NCBI GenBank assembly: GCA_050084985.1
Contig: JBITNC010000001.1
Location: 106,516,001-106,580,000, forward strand
From: Nageia nagi
Lineage: Eukaryota > Pinophyta
DNA: 64,000 nucleotides
Direction of reading: 5' to 3'
Shown: in pieces, positions 11,318-21,900 of the stretch
How the letters are laid out: each line of letters begins with the position of its first letter
Position numbering within the stretch: the stretch's first letter is position 1
The notes under the pieces: generated by a model
Told to the model about the DNA's origin: nothing
Databases searched by the model: none
The model's input: the letters and a program-made list of their open reading frames with translations, nothing else
Translations under genes and position numbers: made by a program

Positions 11318-11628
11318 ATTACGAGTCAATGTAACTTTATCAAGGTTAGAGAATCAGAAGTGAAAAAATCCCTCAAAAAAATTCTAAACATGTTCAACTT
11401 GGATCTCACGAGGATGCTAATATTGTTGAATATAAGTTTTAAGAATAGAGTTAGTGGGAATACAACTAAGAAAATACCCTACTTAGGTGTAGGTCTTAAG
11501 TCATGAGCAAGCTTGTTGACATTCAAAAAGTGGAACAACAAAATTCGAGATGGAAATAATCCCTCATGAAACACCTTCAAAATGAAATTCTAAGGATTAT
11601 TATTCGGAGCTAGTAGTGTTGATGCCAT
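11318..11628 (-). pseudogene. Probable N-terminal part of the LINE ORF1
   Basis: A minus-strand ATG at 11628 opens a frame starting MASTLLAPNNNP, broken by a few stops, that includes VFHEGLFPSRILLFHFLNV and NKLAHDLRPTPK. It lies directly upstream, in transcription order, of the ORF1 C-terminal half, separated only by the inserted LTR element. I assign it by this position; I do not recognise a domain in it. Confidence 0.45.
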
Positions 11629-11889
11629 GATTCACTTATACTACTCCCACAATTGATACAAATGCATGTAAAGTAGTGATCATAAAAAAGACATCAAATA
11701 TGCCTAAGACAAAGTAAATGCAAATGGGACAACAATAATGATCACATAGATCTCACATCCTAAAAAATACAAGGAATAAAAGTATAAAAATAGAGAATTT
11801 AAACCCTAAAGGCATATATGATTCAAATCTTGGTTCTCTATCATATATTTATCTTATTTTGATATTAACATCATTTTATATTATTATAG

Positions 11890-12405
11890 TATGTCAATGT
11901 TCACAATTATGATACTAACTTCTCATGTTTTTGCCTTCTCAAATGAATTGTAATGATGGTAAGGACTTCTTTGAACTTGAAATAGACATGCATGACATGT
12001 ACTACAAATGGGATCATGAGTTTGTATTGGATGAAGAGATTAGAATCATTTGTAATTTTTACAAATTTATGAAATAATAAATTGCAACATTCTACCACCA
12101 TTTGTGAACAAGAAGAGAATAATAATAATAAATAAGTGTTATTTTGTCATAAGATCCAATTTTAATGTTTTTTCATGGTTATAAGAATTATAATTCATAA
12201 TATATTTAGAATGCAGTAGGCTACATTTGACTGTAGCATATATTTAGTAGTTTGATATATTAGCTTCAGGAGTATGGTAGCACTCTACCTACATAAGTCT
12301 TGTACAAGATTAGTGAAGGACCTTTCAAAACTCCAAAATTTTGTACTATTTCATCTTATAAATAAATAAAGGATCCATGCTTCTATTTTTTATTGATCAA
12401 CTCCA
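11890..12405 (+). repeat. Left inverted arm of the foldback-like element
   Basis: Pairs with 13563-14093. Matching blocks include TTTTTGCCTTCTCAAATGAA and TCCAATTTTAATG against their complements. Confidence 0.85.
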
Positions 12406-12551
12406 ATTTGGTGCATGCTTTGATAACATTTGGAAAGTTGAATTAATCTTTCTATACTACTACTGTTATTTATTGCATTGTTGCATATTATTAGATAATG
12501 ATAATTTTTAAAACAAATAAAATTTTGCAAGTATGTCTATCATGAAACTGT

Positions 12552-12775
12552 GTTTGCATCGTGCATACTATCAAACAATATCTTGGGTCTTGTGAATTCT
12601 TGTATATTTTGCATACATTTCTATCACAACATACATGTATATCATTACAATCTATGTAACTATGTTTGCAACATATATATTATCAAACAATTCCCAGTCC
12701 TTCTAAATTCTTCCATATTTTGCATACATGTCTATCATAACATTCACAACATCAATATTTTGCATATGTATGTCT
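12552..12775. repeat. 112-bp tandem duplication
   Basis: GTTTGCATCGTGCATACTAT at 12552 recurs as GTTTGCAACATATATATTAT at 12664, followed in both copies by CAAACAAT and TATTTTGCATACAT. Confidence 0.7.
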
Positions 12776-12874
12776 ACAATATCTCCAAAATTATAGCTCA
12801 AAAATTGTTGTAAGGGATGCCAATAATGATAACCTTATCAACAATGATATGTATAATTTAAAAAATAAATGTTT

Positions 12875-13163
12875 GCATATTCATGAAGCTAATACATTGA
12901 CTAGCTTAGCAAATATGTGCAAAACTTCAAACACACATATTCATAAGGCTAATAAATGTATTAGCTTCACATATATATTTACATATTCATGATGCAAATA
13001 TATTGATTATCATCATGAATATGCACTTTTAAAAAACTGTACACTTACATATTCGCAAGGCTAATACATTAATTAGCTTTGTGAATATGATCATTTTTAA
13101 AATTTAAATATGCATATCAAATATTTGCAAAGCTAACAAATAAATTAGCTTTGTAAATATGAG
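12875..13163. repeat. Cluster of five imperfect palindromes (about 45 bp each)
   Basis: Units at about 12875-12920, 12933-12978, 12981-13024, 13047-13090 and 13119-13163. Each is of the form ATATTC-N-AAGCTAAT...ATTAGCTT-N-GAATAT, able to form a hairpin with a short loop. Spacing is irregular (about 48-72 bp). Confidence 0.8.
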
Positions 13164-13315
13164 CCATTTTTTATTTATTTTTAAACCATTGATTGAGATT
13201 GTCAAACAATATTATGCGGTTATCACATACTTGAAGGTTCTTCACAAGATAAACGTTACAGACATAGTTGAATGCAAAATAAGAAGGTATCAAATACAAT
13301 GAACAACAATAACAG

Positions 13316-13500
13316 TCCCTTACAATAATTTCTTGTGTAGATAGAATACAATGTACAAAATTTAGAAGGAAACAAATGTCCCTTACAACAATATCTTATG
13401 TAGGCATAATACAATGTACAAAATTAAAAAGGAACCAAATATCCCTTGCAACAATTTCATGTGCAAGTAGAATACAATGTACAAAATTGTAATAAATAAC
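13316..13500. repeat. 63-bp tandem repeat, three copies
   Basis: TCCCTTACAA-type starts at 13316, 13379 and 13442, each followed by ATACAATGTACAAAAT. Confidence 0.8.
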
Positions 13501-13562
13501 AATAGTTGTCCAACAAGATCGATTTACCTTGCCAAATGTTATTAAATCATGTACCTAATTGG

Positions 13563-14093
13563 ATTTAATCAATAAAAAATAAAAAATATAGATCTTTTAT
13601 TTATTTATAGGATGAAATAATATAAAATTTTGGAGTTTTAAAATGCCCTCCATTAACCTTATACCAGACTTGTGTAGGTATGATACCACCATACTCCTAA
13701 AGCTAATATATCAGACTACTGAATTTACAAATTTATCTAAGGAATATACTACAATCAAATGTAGCCTACTACATTCTAAATATGTTATGAATTACAATTC
13801 TTATAACCATGACAAACATTAAAATTGGATTCTATGACAAAAAGGCTAATTTCTTATTATTTTTCTCTTCCTATTCACAAATGGTGGTAGAATGTTGTTG
13901 ATTTATTGCTTCAAAAAGTTGTAAAAATTGCAAATGATTTAAATCTCTTCATCTAATACAAATTCATGCTCATATTTGTAGTACATATCATGCATGTCCA
14001 TTTCAAGTTCAAAGAAGTCCTTGCCATCATTACAGTTCATTTGAGAAGGCAAAAACATGAGACATTATTATCATAGTTGTAAACATTGACATA
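13563..14093 (-). repeat. Right inverted arm of the foldback-like element
   Basis: Reverse complement of 11890-12405; contains TTCATTTGAGAAGGCAAAAA near its outer end. Confidence 0.85.
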
Positions 14094-14687
14094 ATAACAT
14101 GACTCATATAAAAAGAAAACTATTACTATTTGTAACTTACCATCTCAACAAACAATTGAAGCTATCAAGGATGATGATTCTCCTTCAAATGATATCTTAT
14201 GCTAACATGATTGTGTTGCCTAATCATCTACAACATCAAAAACATAATAGAGATATCAATGTGAACATTGAAACAAAAAATAATGATCCAATGGAAATAT
14301 AAAAAATGCAATAATTGAAAGGGTAGCCAATTTATCTGATAACATGTCTTATTCAAATATAATCCTATGCATCAAGATGCTTGATAATATGCTTCATTGA
14401 ATTGTTATACTATATATTGTAATGAAAATAGTTTATAGTCATGAAAAGGGATCTAACCATGTTCAATAATTACTACTGATAGATGTAAAACTAAACATAT
14501 CAACCTTTTCAAATCTTAGGGAGGGAAAAACAAGTTTATTGTTAATTAGACCTATCAAAAAATATTTAATTATGCATTCAAGGAATCAATAAGGGTTGAC
14601 CTAGACCTAGAGAGAGAGTTGGAATACTCCAAAAACCTTCTAACTCCTTATATTTATTCTTGGCACCTCTCCAACCTTAATATTACA

Positions 14688-14827
14688 ATATCTTCATCTA
14701 ATACAAATTCATGCTCCCATTTGTAGTACATGTCATGCATGTCCATTTCAGATTCAAAGAAGTCCTTGCTATTATTAAAGTTCATTTGAGAAGGTAGAAA
14801 AATGAGAAGTTAGTATCACAATTAACT
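14688..14827 (-). repeat. Extra partial copy of the foldback arm
   Basis: CTTCATCTAATACAAATTCA through GTTCATTTGAGAAGG and on to TTAGTATCACAATT repeats the outer 140 bp of the right arm in the same orientation. A shorter echo (GAGAAGGCATATACATGAGA) occurs at about 14863. Confidence 0.75.
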
Positions 14828-14889
14828 ATTTGTAAAACATATATAAAATATAAAAAAAAACCATGAGAAGGCATATACATGAGAAATTA

Positions 14890-15237
14890 GTATAATAGTT
14901 ATCTCAAATATTACTATCTAAATAACATAAAATGATCAATGCACCTCCTAATTTTTGAGCTTGTGAAGAAAATGTTGTAAAAAGTGTTTGATGCAAACAA
15001 TGGACATTAATGATTTGATCTTGTAAAGAATATTTTAAAAGCATATAGAGTGTGGAAATTCTAGATTAGAATCAATAGTGTAATAGTTACCTCAAATATT
15101 ACTATCTTAATAACAAAAAATGATCAATGCACCTCCTAAGTTTTGAGCTTGTGAAGAGAATATTGTAGAAAGCATTTGGTGCAAACAATGGAGGTTAATG
15201 ATTTTATCTTGTAAAGAGTATTATAAAAAGCATCTAG
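14890..15237. repeat. 188-bp direct repeat, two copies, second cut by the copia insertion
   Basis: CTCAAATATTACTATCT at 14903 recurs at 15091. The second copy ends at the copia LTR, and its continuation (CTAGATTGGAATCAA) resumes after 24098. An inverted copy is at about 24185-24300. Confidence 0.8.
15233..15237. repeat. Target site duplication, left copy (TCTAG)
   Basis: Identical to 24094-24098, directly outside the copia LTR ends. Confidence 0.9.
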
Positions 15238-15702
15238 TGTTAGAATTTGTAATGAAATATTGTGAATATCTAAACTCCTTGTAAATTCAATTAATCACTT
15301 AAAGGATATGTAAATACCTTAAGGGATTAATTGAATTATTTATTATGTAGACTTTGACTTTACCATGTGGTTAGTTAGTAGGTTAAAGTTAGGTGATACA
15401 TTTATTGTAACCCTTACCTTACCCTTGGGTTAAAAGGAGGTTAGGGAGGTGCTCTCAAGCTATAAATAGAGGGCCTCTCCTCTTGTAACATAACTAAGTT
15501 TTTGGAGTAAGATTACTCTATTAGTTGTGTAGGAGAGAAAGAGAATTGTTGTAAGAGGTGCATAGATTGAGAATTGAGAACTAGTTGTGGATGTACTCCC
15601 AAGGAGGGAGGAACCACATTATATTTGTGTTATCTTGTGTGAATGAATGATTGAGTTTCCTAGTCTTGGACCTTGAGGATTAGAGTAGGTCTAAATCCTT
15701 CA
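15238..15702 (+). repeat. 5' LTR of the copia element
   Basis: 465 bp, TGTTAGAATTTG to CCTTCA. TATA box TATAAATA at 15461-15468. It carries AATGAATGA where the 3' LTR is 6 bp shorter. Confidence 0.97.
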
Positions 15703-15704
15703 AT

Positions 15705-15716
15705 TGGTATCAGAGC
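15705..15716 (+). promoter_or_regulatory. Primer-binding site for initiator tRNA-Met
   Basis: TGGTATCAGAGC, a perfect match to the plant copia consensus, two bases after the LTR. Confidence 0.95.
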
Positions 15717-15779
15717 TTGGTGTGGAAGCTCTTCTTCTTGGTGTGGAAGCTCTTCTTCTTGGTGTGGAAGCTCTTATTC
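15717..15779 (+). repeat. 21-bp tandem repeat, three copies, abutting the primer site
   Basis: TTGGTGTGGAAGCTCTTCTTC at 15717, 15738 and 15759 (last copy with one change). It begins immediately after the tRNA-complementary bases. Confidence 0.9.
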
Positions 15780-16096
15780 CTTCAATTTTAAGGTCTTGGT
15801 GAGGTAAATTCTAAGATAAGGTATAAATTTCCTCCTCCTTTGGTTATCTTATGAATTATATTCATTTTGATACTAACATTCTTTTATGATTATGTTAGTT
15901 CAACTCTTAGCAAACATTGCCTCAATAACATAATATATTATTACTCATTTTGTTTGTTCTACTAACAATATTTTATGTTAAGTGATTGGGCAATAATACA
16001 TTATGCCAAATTTGCAATTTGTATACTAACATTTTTTTTGATTAGTTGCAATATTGCTATTATTTTTTGTTCCTTTTACATACCTTTTATTTCTTT

Positions 16097-16150
16097 GGTA
16101 TTAAGAGGTCTTTATTCCTTTTATTCCTTTGGTATTAAGAGGTCTTTATA
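16097..16150 (+). repeat. 34-bp tandem duplication
   Basis: GGTATTAAGAGGTCTTTA occurs at 16097 and again at 16131. Confidence 0.75.
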
Positions 16151-16551
16151 TGATCAAATGACAATAATATGTTATAGTTAAACTTGATTTGTTCTTATGA
16201 CACTAACCCATTTTGAACTATGTGTTAACTTTTTTGTTATTTGCAAAATATGGGTAATTTTTTTTTCTATCCTCTAGTAAACATGTTTAAGAGGTTAGTA
16301 TATAGAAAATAACATATTGTAAGCCATTTATTAAAAAGGGTGTATTTTCTTTAATATCTATATGATGAGAGCCATACAAAATGATTTTACAATTATTTTT
16401 CTTAATTACATCTCTCATCCTAACTATTTCATAGCTTAAAAAGGGGAAAAGGTATTTAAAACCATCTAGTTATCCTAAATTTATATATATATAAAAACAA
16501 TTATTTTTATTATATATTAAAAATTTAGGGGGGGGGGTAAAATAAAAGGGT

Positions 16552-16645
16552 CTGCAAATGTTTGACAAAATGCCTCGCGTGACCTTCTACGAACTGTTTG
16601 ACAAAATTCCTTGCCGAAATGCAGTCTATGGACTGCCATGTTCGA
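16552..16645 (+). pseudogene. PPR-gene fragment upstream of the captured methyltransferase exon
   Basis: Plus-strand codons give MFDKMP near 16560 and ELFDKIPCRNAV near 16592-16627, followed in another frame by a W-T/D-C-H remnant. This matches the recurrent LFDKMP(x)RNVVSWTAMI segment of P-L-S-type pentatricopeptide-repeat (organelle RNA editing/processing) proteins. It lies inside the copia leader and cannot be functional there. Confidence 0.65.
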
Positions 16646-16669
16646 GGGAATGAGGGTTTATGAGTTACG

Positions 16670-16870
16670 ATGGAAAGCTTCGTAATTGTGCATAATGTGG
16701 TGAAAAGGCACAACGTAGGAACTCTTGCACGCACTGCTATGGCTTTTAGCATGTCAAAGCTGATTCTTGTAGGCAGAAAAGACTTCAATTCTTTTGGAAG
16801 CCATGGATCCACTCTTCATGTCAATTTTTGCCATTTTCATATCTTGCAAGAAGCTTGCCAATATCTCAAG
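16670..16870 (+). pseudogene. Captured exon of a SpoU/TrmH-family RNA 2'-O-methyltransferase
   Basis: An uninterrupted 67-codon stretch from ATG 16670 contains VHNVVKRHNVGTLARTAMAF, LILVGRKDFNSFGSHGST and HVNFCHFHILQEACQYLK. The NVGTLARTAxAF core is motif 1 of the SPOUT/SpoU fold, which transfers methyl groups from SAM to ribose 2'-OH in tRNA or rRNA. The rest matches the start of the plant nuclear member of this family. Similarity ends abruptly after QYLK, where a first exon would end. No GT splice donor follows; the next bases encode PPR-like sequence. The SAM-binding C-terminal knot motifs are absent, so this is a fragment. The frame is intact, suggesting recent capture. Confidence 0.8.
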
Positions 16871-17200
16871 ATTGCCTCGTCGAACTGTAGTCTTATGGAT
16901 TGCAATGGTGGCTCCTCTCGTAACGGCCTCTGTCGCACGATTGCCTCCAACTCCATGTCCATGGCAGAAGCGTAGGGATGGCACGTGCATTGTTTGACAA
17001 GATGTAGATAGAGTTTCAATGATCGTAGGTAATGCATAAAATGGAACATTGAAAGGCACATGAATTGTTTGACAAGCTACAAATAGAGTTTTCATGGACT
17101 GCAATGATCATAGGATATGCACAAAATGGATACCGCATGAATGTTTGACATGATGTAGATAGCGTTTCATGGACTACAATGATCATAGGATATACACCAT
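16871..17200 (+). pseudogene. Tandem PPR-gene fragments downstream of the methyltransferase exon
   Basis: Several units: LPRRTVVLWIAMV at about 16873-16911; LFDKM at about 16989; ELFDKLQIEFSWTAMIIGYAQNG at about 17059-17131 with the diagnostic WTAMIIGYAQNG; and SWTTMIIGYTP at about 17163-17196. These are repeats of the L/S motifs of plant PPR proteins, truncated to about 65-80 bp each and in shifting frames. A further echo of GAACTGTAGTCTTATGGA occurs at 17398. They surround the methyltransferase exon inside the retroelement leader. Confidence 0.7.
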
Positions 17201-17276
17201 GGAATGCACCAATGCCATGCTCTCTAGTGTTGTAATGTTCAGCTACCCCCTATTCACTTTAATCACCTAGTGCTTC

Positions 17277-17665
17277 TCACTTGAAAGATCCCTTCCCTCC
17301 CCTCCCTCGCCAGTCACGCATGCTTGGGTTGCACCTTCTCCCTCCTCCATAATCTGCAAGTGACATTTGAAAGAGAAATGTGCCCTCCTCCTCCCTGAAC
17401 TGTAGTCTTATGGAAAACAATGGTCGATGACTATGTACCAAAGATCTTCTAACACTGTGGCTGCATGCAACGCTTATAGCTCGACCTCTAGTTGTGACCT
17501 CTAGGTGGTCAACAACCGTCTGGCCACCCCACATGACTTATCACCTCCATCACCCTCCGTGGCCTCCTCCTACCACCTTCACCACCCTTCTACACACTTT
17601 GGTCTCCCCTGCCACCTCTGCCCAGCCTCTCAACCTCCACGCGGCTTACACATGGCCACCTTTCC
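17277..17665. other. GC-rich, C-rich segment of unknown origin in the copia leader
   Basis: Strongly C-rich compared with both sides. Open frames on both strands (for example 17494-17682 plus) encode low-complexity Pro/His/Ser/Thr strings with no domain I recognise. Probably more captured sequence. Confidence 0.45.
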
Positions 17666-17699
17666 ATATTTTTCAAACATAAGTTGTTGGGTCTTTAAT

Positions 17700-18956
17700 T
17701 TTTTTTACCCACTACAAAGGGATTTGACTTTTATGTCTAGGTCTAAATTAACCATTTAAGGGATTTTACCTAAGTCCTTTTTTAAGTATTTCCTATTTCC
17801 TAAAAACCTATGCTATTTTTAAGTAACCAAAAGACATTTTTACTTAACATGTCTACTTCAAAGACCAATTTTAGCAACAAGTTTTTTAGGGATAACACAT
17901 TACTTGAAAAGAAGGGAGGAACCATACTTAAAAGCCATTTTTTTAGCATCCAAGTTTTAGAACTTTTAGTAAAAAAGGGGGGAATTTGTATAATTGTTTA
18001 CTTAAATCTTTATCTAGCTGGATCTTGCATGCTAAATTTATAATGCATGCTTCTTAACCTTGTTAGGAATAAAGCATGCTTAGTACTTAAAATTTTAAGT
18101 TAAATAATGCATGATGCATGTTTATTACTTAATTTTAAGTCATGGAATAATGCATGTTTAAGTTATGGATTAATGCTAAGTAGGACTTAGCCTTTTAAAA
18201 ATTCATTAAAGTGTTTTAATGAATTTTTGAACTTGAGCAAAAGTATGCAAAATGTAAAAAGTCCTTTAGGGGTTAGTACAAAACCCATTGGACTCTTAAG
18301 GTTTCAAGTTCGTGTGGATGAAGTATTTTTACTTTAATTTATATTTTTGCACAATTGCTTTATACTTGCAAAACGTAAAATATTGAAAGTAACCCCTAAA
18401 ATGAACACATCTGCACGTATTTTTCCACAACATGACTTGTTTGGGGAGCCACGAGGTGAGAACAGGGCAGACTAGAGCCTTTTTAGTTCGAAGAACCAAG
18501 TGGTGGTAAGTCCATCTTAATTGCCCTTAAGACCTCTATTGGATTGGACATAACTCTATTAGGTGGACAGGCATGTGTGTAGTGATACCACATGTCCGCA
18601 CGTCCATTCAGGGATTATCCTGATAACCTAGGAGGAAAATTGAAAACCTTAAAAAGATAATTAAAATGGCTAGTCCAAGATACATCGGATCCTTGGAAAA
18701 TAGTTGGTACTTCTCCTTGTGAGAGTATATTACTGACCAAGGTGAATTGGTTGAGGACTGGTAGTACCTGAGCTCCACCTTGCGGGCATCGAGGTGAAGG
18801 CCTAATTCTATACAAGAAAACAACCTCAACTTTATCCTTCTATGGATCTTGGTTTATAAGTTTGCACATGTGGGACATGTTTACTTATGTTTGATTTGTA
18901 TAGATGGTAAATTGTAAAAATTTTCATTCTTATTGCATGTTTACTTTTTTGTAGCA
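17700..18956 (+). other. Copia leader proper, no gene
   Basis: AT-rich with short repeats of GCATG(C/A) near 18030-18170, then a moderately GC segment 18430-18800. No frame of note. Gag begins at 18957. Confidence 0.5.
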
Positions 18957-21900
18957 ATGGTTGAAACCTTCATACCCAAGCATATACTCGACAGTTCCAA
19001 CTTTGGCATATGGGAACCTCGTATGAAAGCTGAGTTATAAGCAAGAAAGCTGTGGTAGATAGTTAATGAAGACTTGGTCGCTCCTACAGATGAGAAGGCT
19101 CTTGAAATATACAACTCAAAGAATGAGTTAGCAACTTAATTAATTTATCGTGTAGTTTCAGATGATGTCCTTCTCATGATCTCTTCTTCAACATCAGCAA
19201 AGGAAGCTTGGGATAGGCTAAAGAAAATTTACCTTGGGTCAAAATTTTCAAGGAGGTTCAAAATTTTGCAAAAGTTGTTGCAATATCATCAAGGTGAAGA
19301 TGAAAGTGCCTCTATCTACTTGAACAAAATCATTGACCTCAGGACACAACTGGTTAGCTGTGGGTGCAACTGGATCAATGATGAGTTCATGATCTTCATC
19401 ATTCTTCAAAGCCTTTCTACAAAGTTCAGTAACTTTGTCACATTTATAGAAATAAGGCTCAATGATGAAGAAGATGTCATCTCTCTTGATAACCTTTCTA
19501 GACTCCTTATGAAGCATGAGGAAACTTTGAATAAGAAAATGTTGAACCTTTCTCCAAAGGACAATAACATTGCTCTAGGAGCAACCAAAACTCCTTTCAA
19601 AAAGAAGTTCAAACATTATAAATTCAAAGATAACAAGTCCTCATCTACCTTCAGGAATTATGAGAAAAAGGGCAACAATAATGGCAACTACAAGCAAAGG
19701 AATGACAAAGCTGGATCAAGCAATCCAACACCTCAGGAAAAGTTTGATGGAAATTGTAACTTTTGTGGCATCTATGGGCACAAAGAGTATGATTTTCGTA
19801 AAAAGAAATTTGCTCAAAAAGGTAAGAGAAATGCAAATGTGAGAAATTTCAATAATAAAAAGAAGAACAAGCATGCTGCTACTGTTGCCTACTACTCAAT
19901 GACTCAAACTGTTTCAAATGATTGGATTGTTGATTCAGGATGCACTAATCACATGTGTTATGAAAAGGATAAGTTTGAAAATTTTCATAAGTACAAGAAG
20001 GATACAATTGTGATAGGTGATAATATAGTCCTTGATGTTCAAGGAATAGGGAGTGTGAAGATTCATGGAAAGGTTCTTAATAATGTCTTTTATGTGCCTA
20101 AACTAAGGATGAATCTCATCTCCGTAATTAAAATTACAAGGAAAGGATACTCATTTGAGTTTACCTGACACTCCTGGTGTGTTAAGAAAGGAATTGCCAC
20201 CTTCATGAAAGGATTAGTAAAGGATGACCTTTATATTGTGGATCAAGTTCCTTCAAAAATGTGTCTTGCTACAAATGTTTGTTCAAAGGGTAATCTTTGG
20301 CATCAATGATTAGGGCACCTTAACCACAAGAGTATTCAAGATATGAAAACTCAAGAACTTGTGGAAGGTTTACCTAATATTTCACCCACAATTGGTCTCT
20401 ATGAAAGGTGCATTCTAGGAAAGATGAATAGGCAAAAGTTTGAAAAAGATAAGGCAGCTCGGGCTACTCATCCTCTTCAGCTTGTGCATTCAGATTTGAT
20501 GGGTCCATTTCAGACTAAGTCTCTAGGGGGAGCTTCTTATGTTCTGACCTTCATTGATGACTTCAGTAGGATGACATTTGGTTATCTACTTGAGCACAAG
20601 GATCAAACTTTTGACAGGTTTAAAGACTTCAAGGCTCTTGTTGAAAATCAAACTGATTTTAAGATCAAGATGCTGAGATCTGATAATGGGGGTGAGTATA
20701 ATAGCAATGAGTTTAATGACTATTATGTTAAACATGGGATCAAGTGGCAATTCATAATCCCTTACACCCCTCAGCAAAATGGAGTTACTAAAATGAAGAA
20801 TCGAACCATTATGGAAATGGCAAGGTGCATGTTGGGTAACCTTCCTAGTTTATGGGGAGAAGCTATTCACACTGCTATTCACACCCTAAATAGGTGTCCT
20901 ACTAAAGCAGTTGAAGGTAAAACTCTGTATGAAGCATGGATAGGAAAGAAACCTAACCTCTCACACTTTAGAGTCTTCGGTTGTGATGCATTTACCTTCA
21001 TTACCTCAGAGAAAAGGAAGAAGTTAGATAAAAGATCAGAAAAATGCATCTTTGTGGGGTATAATAATCAGCATAGAGGTTACAGGCTCTACTCCTCATC
21101 CCATAAAATAGTCTTTATTTCTAGGGATGTCAAGTTCAATGAACTTCCTGAGGATACGAGCTCTCATGCTGAGGTGTTTGATTCAGATGATTTTTTGCCT
21201 ACACCTAACTGGTTGGATGATCATGTAGGGAAGTCATCACAAGAGCAAAATTCTTCAGCTTAGAGAATTACAAGGAGTATGACCTTGAATAACTCTTTAT
21301 TTGCCAAAATTGATAATATGAATGAGCCATCAACCTTTAAAGATGCTTCCAAGCAAGAGTGTTGGATGGAAGCTATGAAAGTTGAGTATGAGGCGCTCAT
21401 GAAAAATGAAACTTGGGATTTGGTTCCTTATCCCAATGAGAAAAATGTGATTAGAAATAAATAGATATACAAGGTCAAGTACAATTCTGATGGAAAAATT
21501 GAAAAATACAAAGCCAGATTAGTGGCCAAAGGATTCACTCAAAAATATGGTATTGATTATGAGGAAACCTTTACTCCTATGGCCAAGATGCCTACTGTCA
21601 GGATAATCCTTGCTCTTTTTGTAGCTCAAGGATGGAAAGCTTTTCAACTTGATGTCAAGAGTGCATTTCTCAATGGTGACTTGGATGTAGAAATCTGCAT
21701 GGATCAACCAGAAGGATTTATTCCAGAAGGAAAAGAGTCTCTTGTGTGCAAGCTAAAGAAGTCTTTGTATGGACTTAAGCAAGCACCTAGAGCATGGTAC
21801 AAGAAAATTTTAGGATTCTTTATAGATATTGGTTTTTTCAAGTGCTTTTCTGACTCAAATCTCTATGTACTCAATCAAGGAAAAGACATGGTGTTAATTC

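Larger units (their letters stand above)
11890..14093. mobile_element. Foldback-like element with about 0.5-kb inverted arms
   Basis: Long imperfect inverted repeats bound a 1.16-kb centre. The left arm 11890-12405 reads outward-in TATGTCAATGTTCAC...GCCTTCTCAAATGAA...CTATTTCATCTTATAAAT. The right arm 13563-14093 is its complement. The centre holds a 112-bp tandem duplication, five small palindromes and a 63-bp triplet repeat. No transposase frame and no clean target duplication were found. The structure fits foldback or long-TIR non-autonomous DNA elements; the superfamily is not determinable by eye. Confidence 0.7.

Noticed and set aside
12875-13163. Evenly sized palindromes that could suggest a CRISPR-like array
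   Set aside because: Spacing is irregular, units are imperfect, the genome is eukaryotic and no associated genes exist; these are hairpins inside a foldback element.
16754-17104. 116-codon minus-strand open frame opposite the methyltransferase exon
   Set aside because: It is the antisense shadow of the SpoU exon and PPR fragments, whose plus-strand products are recognisable.
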